Shown piece by piece: positions 31,806 to 38,641 of a stretch of 64,000 nt of DNA; position 1 is the stretch's first letter, and each line of letters opens with the position of its first letter. Position numbers and translations under genes: made by a program. Source of the stretch: a virus; the IMG/VR virus record IMGVR_UViG_3300028572_000010, positions 1 to 64,000 of that record; one strand, written 5' to 3'. The notes beneath the pieces were generated by a model. It was not told where the DNA came from. It saw only the letters and a program-made list of their open reading frames with translations, and did no database searches.

Positions 31806-34559
31806 ATGAGTTATACTGTACTTAATAAGGGAAATTTTGAGAAGGTGGACAAACTAAATGAAGATCATATATCCATGCCTTCGAGTAGGGATTTATTTGC
31901 TTTACCTACTAACATGATTACTGGGCTAAATTCAGTTTCCGGCGGGCGTGTGTTACTAGGAGCCAAGGCTTCTCTCCAAGCTATACCTTTAGTAAATCCT
32001 GAACGTCCGTTAGTAGAAAGTTCAGATGACACTAACAAAGAAAGTACTCAAGAACTATATGGTAAACATTATTTATCTGTAACTGCAACTAAACCTGGTA
32101 CTGTTACTGAAGTTACTGAAAATCATATTAAAGTAGATAATACAGATAAAACCAAGTCTACCTATCAACTATATAATAACTTTCATTTAGGCAGGAAAAG
32201 CTTTATTACTCATACCCCTAAAGTGAAGGTTGGTGATAAAGTTAAAACTAATGAAGTAATAGCTTACAGTAATTATAATGATAAAGAAGGTAATATGGCG
32301 ATGGGAACTAACCTTACTACTGCTATAATCCCGTACCGCTCAGACAACTTTGAGGATGCTTTTGCAGTGACTGAAAGTGGTGCTAAAAAGTTGGCAGCAG
32401 AACAAATGATCAATTTTAGTATTGAAGAGAAATTTGGAGTAGAGGCAGGCAAGGATAAATTTGTAGCACTATTTCCTAATAAATATACGAATAATCAAAT
32501 TAAAAATATAGATTCAGATGGAGTGGTTATAGTAGGGTCTAGATTGAAAGCTGGAGACCCGGTAATCCTGGCTTACTCACCCAGAGCATTAAAGAGTACA
32601 GATTTGGCATTAGGTAAGCTGAGTAAAGTATTAAAACATGCATTCAAAGATAATTCAGAAGCCTGGGACTACGAACATGATGGAGAAGTAGTGGATGTAA
32701 CCAAACATGGCCCACTTATTACAGTACATATCAAGACGGTAAGAAGTCTATTACCTGGTGATAAGATTTCTAATTACTTTGGAGCTAAGGGTGTAACGAA
32801 GATTGTATCAGACTCACAAGCTCCACTACTACCTAATGGGAAGCCAGTTGATATCATGCTTAACTCCATGTCCATCACGTCAAGAGTTGCACCAGCCTTA
32901 GCCATAACTCTAGGCCTTGGTAAATTAGCTGAGAAGACTGGTAAGACTATTAAAATGGATCAGTTTAGAAAGGATTCATCTATTAAGAATGTAATTAATG
33001 TATTAAAGAAGAATAATATAAATGATACTGAACAACTATATGATCCAATTACTGGTAGAAATATTGAAGCAGTTGTAGGTCCATTATTCTATAGTAGGTT
33101 AACTCATATTAGTGAAGATAAACTAAGTACTAGAAGTCAGGGGTCCGGATACAGTTTCGACCGGCAACCAAGTAAGTCAGCAGTGGAAGGTGGTTCATCA
33201 AAGAGAATAGGAAATTTAGGTACTACAGCTTTGCTAAGTCATGATGTCAGACATGTATTGGAGGATATAGGTACTGTTAAAGGTACTCAGAATGATGAAT
33301 TCTGGCGTGCTATTAAATTGGGCCAAACCCCACCCAGCCCTAAAGTTCCATTCATCTTTAACAAGTTCATAGATAGTTTAAAAGCTGCCGGTATTAATGT
33401 AGATAGAGTTGGTAATACCTTTAATATCCTACCTTTAACAGATAAGGATACTACTGCTTTGAGTAATGGTGAAATTAAGAAACCTTCATTATTCAAGCCA
33501 CATCAAGAAGAACTAATACATGAACCTGGCGGACTATTTGATCCTAATATAATAGGCATATTAGGTGACAAGTTTAATCACATAAATCTTAATCATCCCA
33601 TACCTAATCCTATTAGTGAGGATTATCTCAGAAAGTTGTTAGGAGTTACCAAGTTTAAGTTTAATGATATGGTAGTGGATGGGGAAATGGAAAAAGCCCT
33701 TAATAATATAGATCTGGATAAGAAGATAGAAGAAATGAAGAAGTATATAGGTAGTGAGAAGAAGACTAGAAGAGATGATGCCGTTAAATTGTTAGAATTT
33801 CTCACTACACTAAAAGAACATAAGTTACATCCTAAAGATTTGATGTTGCATAAAGTACCTATTCTACCAGCCCAATACAGACCTGCTAGTAAGATGGGTG
33901 ATGTAGTATTAACTAGTGATGTTAATAATCTATATAAAGACCTCATACTAAATAACAATGCACTTAAAAATACTGAGAATGTGCCGGACGAAGTAGTTAG
34001 GAAATTAAAACAAAATGAATATGATGGAGTAAAAGCTGCCTTTGGTTTGGGTGATCCAATTAATAAGAAACACCAGGATAAGAATGTTAAAGGTATATTA
34101 GCTACTATGTTTGGATTAAAGGGTGGAACGGCTAAAAGTACAATGTTTCAGAGTAAGGTGGTTAATAAGAGTCTGGATTTGGTGGGAAGAGCTGTGTTAA
34201 CTCCAGATACTAGATTGGATGTAGACCAGGCTAGTGTACCTCAAGATATGCTGTGGCAGATATATAAACCTTTTGTTATTAGAAGGTTGGTTATGAAGGG
34301 TGTACCAGCTATTAGTGCGGTTGATTATGTTAAAAAACATAGTCCATTAGCAGTTATGGCATTAAAGGAAGAGATGGCAGTAAGACCTGGTATTATAACG
34401 CGAGATCCAGCCTGGCATAAATATAATCTATTAGGGTTTAATTTAATTGCTAATCCAAATTCTAAAGATAAAACTATTAAAATGAATCCATTAGTATTTA
34501 AGGGGTATGGTGCGGATAGTATTGTAGATTATATTATTTATAGAGAGAAAATTAATTGA
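31806..34559 (+). CDS. RNA polymerase beta C-part fused to beta' N-part, ending in N-intein
   Basis: 917 residues from ATG at 31806. Residues about 28-570 match the C-terminal half of RpoB: GGRVLLGAKASLQAIPLV, NFEDAFAVTES, GDKISNYFGAKGV (from 318), VDIMLNSMSITSRV and the C-terminal clamp helix region. From about 575 the sequence is beta' N-part: GGLFDPNIIG, the switch/rudder region, LWQIYKPFVIRRLV and MNPLVFKGYGAD. Asp904 is the first Asp of the catalytic NADFDGD motif. The following 13 codons (34518-34556) are intein sequence and end at TGA. Beta-beta' fusions exist in some bacteria. The beta lobe is absent. Confidence 0.9.
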   Translation: MSYTVLNKGNFEKVDKLNEDHISMPSSRDLFALPTNMITGLNSVSGGRVLLGAKASLQAIPLVNPERPLVESSDDTNKESTQELYGKHYLSVTATKPGTVTEVTENHIKVDNTDKTKSTYQLYNNFHLGRKSFITHTPKVKVGDKVKTNEVIAYSNYNDKEGNMAMGTNLTTAIIPYRSDNFEDAFAVTESGAKKLAAEQMINFSIEEKFGVEAGKDKFVALFPNKYTNNQIKNIDSDGVVIVGSRLKAGDPVILAYSPRALKSTDLALGKLSKVLKHAFKDNSEAWDYEHDGEVVDVTKHGPLITVHIKTVRSLLPGDKISNYFGAKGVTKIVSDSQAPLLPNGKPVDIMLNSMSITSRVAPALAITLGLGKLAEKTGKTIKMDQFRKDSSIKNVINVLKKNNINDTEQLYDPITGRNIEAVVGPLFYSRLTHISEDKLSTRSQGSGYSFDRQPSKSAVEGGSSKRIGNLGTTALLSHDVRHVLEDIGTVKGTQNDEFWRAIKLGQTPPSPKVPFIFNKFIDSLKAAGINVDRVGNTFNILPLTDKDTTALSNGEIKKPSLFKPHQEELIHEPGGLFDPNIIGILGDKFNHINLNHPIPNPISEDYLRKLLGVTKFKFNDMVVDGEMEKALNNIDLDKKIEEMKKYIGSEKKTRRDDAVKLLEFLTTLKEHKLHPKDLMLHKVPILPAQYRPASKMGDVVLTSDVNNLYKDLILNNNALKNTENVPDEVVRKLKQNEYDGVKAAFGLGDPINKKHQDKNVKGILATMFGLKGGTAKSTMFQSKVVNKSLDLVGRAVLTPDTRLDVDQASVPQDMLWQIYKPFVIRRLVMKGVPAISAVDYVKKHSPLAVMALKEEMAVRPGIITRDPAWHKYNLLGFNLIANPNSKDKTIKMNPLVFKGYGADSIVDYIIYREKIN
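34518..34556 (+). other. N-terminal intein fragment, 13 residues
   Basis: SIVDYIIYREKIN directly follows the catalytic-motif residues GYGAD. Its Ser1 is the expected splicing nucleophile. If the 43 bases from 34558 to 34600 are removed, the frame runs on as INYKYTLVPISDF, which then looks like the start of a normal Ser1 intein of the archaeal polymerase type. Confidence 0.75.
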
Positions 34560-34584
34560 CAAGTTCAACTAGTCACCGTATTGT
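34556..34584 (+). promoter_or_regulatory. leaderless-type promoter inside the split intein
   Basis: TTGACA (34556-34561), 17-base spacer, TATTGT (34579-34584), then exactly 6 bases to ATG at 34591. TTGACA overlaps the TGA stop of the upstream gene. Geometry is identical to the homing endonuclease promoter at 8719. Confidence 0.65.
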
Positions 34585-34590
34585 GTCTAT

Positions 34591-36039
34591 ATGATTAATT
34601 ATAAATATACACTAGTACCTATTTCAGATTTCCCTAGAATAGAAAATTCAGCCACTACTACTATAAATGGTAATATCCTTTATGATGTACCTAGTAATGT
34701 AGAAGTAAAATCATTAAACCTTATAACTGGTGAAGTAGATTGGGTAAATCCAAAGACATTCTCGATTCATCCTAATGTACCTTTATATTTGGTACAATTT
34801 ATAGATGGGGATTTTATATTTGCAGCCAAAGATCATAGTTTATTAGCTTATACTGATAGTGGTATTGAAGAAGTTGATACCGAAGAGGCAGTAGGTAGGT
34901 ATTGTCCTAGTGATGTTACAACTATAGCACCCAATATTCAATCAAGTGTATTAGCTGAAGGTATGATGGGTACTAGAGGAATGAAAGGAATACGAGGAAA
35001 AGGATTTGTTAAAAATTCATTTAACTTGCAACTTAATTATAAAACCGGACTTTTTATAGGAATGGTTTTAGGTGATGGTTGGGTAGATAATGCTAATCAA
35101 CTTTTCTTAGCCGGTTCTACCAAAGAAAAATTAATGAATAGAAAAGTATTTGCTGATTTATGTAATAGTGAATATCTTCCTTATGAAAATGGAGTTAAAG
35201 AAATAGATAGAGTTAGTGAGAATATGATGGGGCAATTTACTTCTAGAGGTAAAACTAGAGCTTCTTGTGCCTGGTTTAATAAGTGGTTAAAAGAGCAGAT
35301 AGGGAGTGGAGCTTTTAATAAGAAAATACCTACTTTTAGTTTAAACGGTCCTGAAGAACATCTACTAGGTATATTAGATGGGTTAATCTCAACTGATGGA
35401 ACAGTAAGTGTCAGTTCTTCTAATAAAACAGTTATAAATATAAGTATCTGCACATCATCAATTCATTTAATTAACGGTTTAAGATATATGAGTAAACGGT
35501 TAAATTTAAATTATGGAGTATATAAAGGGGCATCTAGGCTGAGTAGTAAAGATAATTTCTCCTTCAGATTTCATACTGGGACATTTAAAAAGTTAGTTGA
35601 AAGAACAAAATTTAGAATAAGTCATGAGTTGAAGAAGGAAAAATTAGAGAATAGCTTAAAAGATATAACAGGTATAGGTGATAACTTTAATGACTTAGTA
35701 CCACTTCCTTCAGAAACTGTTAAAAAAAATATAATTACAGCTATTAATAATAAATATAAATTACAAAAGAATAAGGAACTTTATAATTTAAAATATAGAT
35801 TAAGCCAGGAATTTAAAACAGATAGATTTCGTAAAAGCACTTTAAAAGAAATAATTGAAATACTTCTAGTTGAGTTAAAGAATAATGAACAATGGATATC
35901 ATATTTAGGTAAGGTGTATAATGGTAGTTTAAAATGGAAGAAAGTTAAAAGAGTAACTAAGTTACAATCTAATACTGCTTACGATTTGGAAATACCAAAC
36001 TACGGAAGTTTCTTAACTATAGGAGGATATACAAAAAAT
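34591..36039 (+). other. C-terminal intein fragment with LAGLIDADG domain
   Basis: 483 codons ending Lys-Asn before Ser at +1 (36040). The penultimate residue is Lys rather than the usual His. The two LAGLIDADG helices carry Asp residues (LGDGW, STDGT), so the endonuclease could be active. Confidence 0.8.
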
Positions 36040-36312
36040 TCCGACGGAGACCAACTTAATGTCCATATTCCAGGCACTGAAGAAGCACGTAAAGAAGTTA
36101 TAGCTAAAATGATGCCTAGCAAAAATTTATTATCTGTTAAATCTTTTCAACCTGTATTAATCCCTAGTAATGAAGCAGCTTTGGGCCTTTATGGACTAAG
36201 TACAGAAAACAAACATAACACTCCTAAAAAATATAAAACTGAACAAGAAGTAGTTGCTGCATATAACAGAGGTGATTTAGAGCCAGGAGACAACATAGAA
36301 ATAGAGAAATGA
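34591..36312 (+). CDS. C-intein with homing endonuclease plus beta' active-site C-extein
   Basis: 573 residues. Residues 1-483 are the large C-part of an intein: a block B-like DFIFAAKDHSLLA, LAGLIDADG motifs GLFIGMVLGDGW and LLGILDGLISTDGT, and a C-terminal end YDLEIPNYGSFLTI...YTKN. The last 90 residues begin SDGDQLNVHIPGTEEA and match RpoC just after NADF, including the second and third catalytic Asp, then SNEAALGLYGLS. Joined to the upstream product this gives GYGAD-SDGDQ. Expression is from its own promoter or by coupled events (see findings). The protein needs splicing to give any active polymerase. Confidence 0.85.
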   Translation: MINYKYTLVPISDFPRIENSATTTINGNILYDVPSNVEVKSLNLITGEVDWVNPKTFSIHPNVPLYLVQFIDGDFIFAAKDHSLLAYTDSGIEEVDTEEAVGRYCPSDVTTIAPNIQSSVLAEGMMGTRGMKGIRGKGFVKNSFNLQLNYKTGLFIGMVLGDGWVDNANQLFLAGSTKEKLMNRKVFADLCNSEYLPYENGVKEIDRVSENMMGQFTSRGKTRASCAWFNKWLKEQIGSGAFNKKIPTFSLNGPEEHLLGILDGLISTDGTVSVSSSNKTVINISICTSSIHLINGLRYMSKRLNLNYGVYKGASRLSSKDNFSFRFHTGTFKKLVERTKFRISHELKKEKLENSLKDITGIGDNFNDLVPLPSETVKKNIITAINNKYKLQKNKELYNLKYRLSQEFKTDRFRKSTLKEIIEILLVELKNNEQWISYLGKVYNGSLKWKKVKRVTKLQSNTAYDLEIPNYGSFLTIGGYTKNSDGDQLNVHIPGTEEARKEVIAKMMPSKNLLSVKSFQPVLIPSNEAALGLYGLSTENKHNTPKKYKTEQEVVAAYNRGDLEPGDNIEIEK

Positions 36313-36328
36313 AAGAAGAAGACCTTAT

Positions 36329-36550
36329 ATGATAACTAGAGATGTATGGTTAGTATTGAACGAACAACAGAAATTAGATAAGTTGATAGAAGCTCTAACT
36401 CAACTAAGAGATATTGATTTGCCTAAAAGTAAATTAAAGGGTAGAATAGACCAAGGTAGATTAGCTAATGTTAAAAAATCCTTGGAAGAATTTATTATTG
36501 ATGAAGCTGTGGCCTGGGAAAGTGAGAAACTATTACAAAAGTATCATTAA
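36329..36550 (+). CDS. hypothetical small helical protein
   Basis: 73 residues, all helix, charged (LDKLIEALTQLRDIDLPKSK). Between polymerase pieces. Function unknown. Confidence 0.5.
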   Translation: MITRDVWLVLNEQQKLDKLIEALTQLRDIDLPKSKLKGRIDQGRLANVKKSLEEFIIDEAVAWESEKLLQKYH

Positions 36551-36613
36551 TATAACTACCATCAATCTCCATAATAGATAGAACTTTGAAATAGAGATAA
36601 TACCAATTTTAAT

Positions 36614-37267
36614 ATGACTTACAGACAAATCTTAGAAGAAATAGGTAGTATGATGCATAAACAAGCATTTATACCATCACCTAATAGTACTGCTGCTCAA
36701 CAACAAGGAGGTTTACCTGGGCAACAACCTCAACCTCCACAATCTTCACAATCTCCACAACCAAGTCAAGGTGGATCAGGTCAACAACCAGACCCACAAC
36801 AGATGGCTCAATTAGCTCAACAAATGGGTCAAGGCCAAGGAATGCAACAAGAAGGCCAGGGTCAACCTCAGCAAGATCTGAGTCAGGGAGGTCAGCCACA
36901 ACCAGGACAAAGTGATGATTTAGCCCCAAAACAACAGTCTAGAGGGTTAAAAGATACTACAGTTACATTAAGTGTAGCTGATCTATTAGATTTACATAGT
37001 GGCGGGAAGGCAACACAGAGTCATTTGAAGACTGAACAATTAAAAGAAAAGCATCAATATGAACGTGCTAAGATGCATAGGGAAGAGCAACAGAAGCAGA
37101 GAGAAGAACAGCAGAAGCAACAACAAGAACAAATGATGCAACAACAGCAACAACAAGGTATGATGGGTGGAGGTATTTATGGTAGTGGGCCGATGGATGG
37201 TAGTAATCCTGCACAACCAACCCAACCAGCACAATCAGCCCAACCCCAACAAGGTCTAGGTATATGA
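36614..37267 (+). CDS. Gln/Pro-rich putative virion protein
   Basis: 217 residues. N-terminal helix MTYRQILEEIGSMMHKQAF, then long Gln/Pro/Gly-rich disordered stretches around a short conserved-looking block (DTTVTLSVADLLDLHSGGKA). A charged coiled-coil with many Gln follows. Overlaps the next gene by four bases. Function unknown. Confidence 0.5.
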   Translation: MTYRQILEEIGSMMHKQAFIPSPNSTAAQQQGGLPGQQPQPPQSSQSPQPSQGGSGQQPDPQQMAQLAQQMGQGQGMQQEGQGQPQQDLSQGGQPQPGQSDDLAPKQQSRGLKDTTVTLSVADLLDLHSGGKATQSHLKTEQLKEKHQYERAKMHREEQQKQREEQQKQQQEQMMQQQQQQGMMGGGIYGSGPMDGSNPAQPTQPAQSAQPQQGLGI

Positions 37268-37965
37268 ATCTAAATAACGCATTTATTAACGGATTTATTA
37301 AAGCTTCTGCAAATCCTATTAAGTCATTTGAAGAATTGGCTAATGTACTTAAACCTGAAGTTACTGGTGCTACTGAGGCTACTGGTGCTTCTATACCAGA
37401 GGCAGCTGTTTCTAATTTAGCTATACCTAAAGCTCCTTCTAGTTCTGACTTTCCATCTAGTAAACTTAATCTAGGTTCTATAAGTAATAAGATTAAATTA
37501 GATGGCTTTGGAGGAAATCAACTTAAATTAAATAGTAAACCAGAACCAGCTAATATTGATGCCAAATCCGTATTGAGTAAACTATTCAAAAGTAAATCAG
37601 TTGGTGACATGGGACTAGGTACTGCTGCCGGACTTGGAGTAGGTGGAGGCATAGGTGCTCATTATGCTGGTCAAGGATTAGGTAATGTATTTAATAATGT
37701 AAATGCTAATACTACTATTAAACCTAGTATACATGGAGCTATAACTGGAGCAGAACAAGCTTTACATAAGAATGATATTTCTCCCCAATCTTTATTTGAA
37801 GTATTATCCAATCATATTAGTAACAACAAAGTTCCTTATGAATTAGGTTTGGGCGCTGCAGGTTTAGGTGGTTTAGGGGCTTATCTATATAGCAAGCATA
37901 GAAAATCAGAAGATAGTGAATATGATAATGGTGAAGATGAACCAGGCGGAAATCCAGAAATCTAA
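37264..37965 (+). CDS. tagged glycine-zipper putative internal virion protein
   Basis: 233 residues. Tag NNAFINGFIKASAN at the N-terminus. Gly-rich hydrophobic segments at about 118-140 (GLGTAAGLGVGGGIGAHYAG) and 195-210 (LGLGAAGLGGLGAYLYS), the second followed by Lys/Arg and an acidic tail. Expected to insert in a membrane; role in genome ejection is inferred. Confidence 0.55.
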   Translation: MNLNNAFINGFIKASANPIKSFEELANVLKPEVTGATEATGASIPEAAVSNLAIPKAPSSSDFPSSKLNLGSISNKIKLDGFGGNQLKLNSKPEPANIDAKSVLSKLFKSKSVGDMGLGTAAGLGVGGGIGAHYAGQGLGNVFNNVNANTTIKPSIHGAITGAEQALHKNDISPQSLFEVLSNHISNNKVPYELGLGAAGLGGLGAYLYSKHRKSEDSEYDNGEDEPGGNPEI

Positions 37966-37967
37966 CA

Positions 37968-38639
37968 ATGAACTTTAATGTTATCCAATCATTTCTTGAA
38001 AAGTCAGCAGAGTCCAAGGATGTAAAAGTAAAGAAGGCTGCTTCATCCTTACTAGACCAGCTAGTTAATGCTGAAGAAACAGAAGAAATCGAACAACCAG
38101 CTTTACATGCCCAGGAACAGAATCAGCCACTAACAAATCGTACTAAAGATGAGGTTGACCAAAAAATTGATAAATGGATGCCTGATATAGCTAAACCTGA
38201 ACCGAATAAGTCTGAATTTGGCAAGGTTGCTTCTGCTTATGTAGCTGATATTACAGTAAATAGCCTACCCAAAGATACTCAAGCAGATGTATTAAAATTT
38301 GCTCCTGGAGCTGATAAAGATACCAAACTCGTACTTTATGGTATGACAACTAGTGAGCTATTACCTAAAGTAGATATACATAACTACGAATCTGCTAAAT
38401 CTCATATAAAGAAAGAAATGACTAAACTAGGTAAGAAAGCTTTAGCCGATAAATTTCAAGCCAAGAATAATAATAAGTATATATTGTTACTCAATGATAG
38501 TATCCTTGACGGACATCATCACTTAGCTATGGCGGATATATTAGGTATTTCTTGCAGTCTTAAAGTATTAGATCTTACACCTGCTAGATTTCAAATAGTA
38601 AAGAAATCTTCTCTATTTGAACTATATAGCAATCACTAA
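37968..38639 (+). CDS. ParB-like fold protein
   Basis: 223 residues. The C-terminal half contains NNKYILLLNDSILDGHHHLA followed by MADILGI and LKVLDLTPARF, matching the GHHRxxAxxxLG core of ParB/sulfiredoxin-fold proteins. The N-terminal 60 residues are a charged helix and linker. In phages such domains occur in nucleases and in structural proteins; activity cannot be told. Three bases separate it from the beta' gene. Confidence 0.5.
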   Translation: MNFNVIQSFLEKSAESKDVKVKKAASSLLDQLVNAEETEEIEQPALHAQEQNQPLTNRTKDEVDQKIDKWMPDIAKPEPNKSEFGKVASAYVADITVNSLPKDTQADVLKFAPGADKDTKLVLYGMTTSELLPKVDIHNYESAKSHIKKEMTKLGKKALADKFQAKNNNKYILLLNDSILDGHHHLAMADILGISCSLKVLDLTPARFQIVKKSSLFELYSNH

Positions 38640-38641
38640 TT

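Noticed and set aside
34551-34600. Simple programmed -1 or +1 frameshift joining the two polymerase frames
   Set aside because: The frames are separated by a stop and 43 bases; a one-base slip cannot give the intact intein. Bypassing or trans-splicing is needed.
34518-36312. Decayed polymerase pseudogene
   Set aside because: Catalytic Asp residues, intein splicing residues and both flanking beta' parts are intact and no other disruptions are seen.
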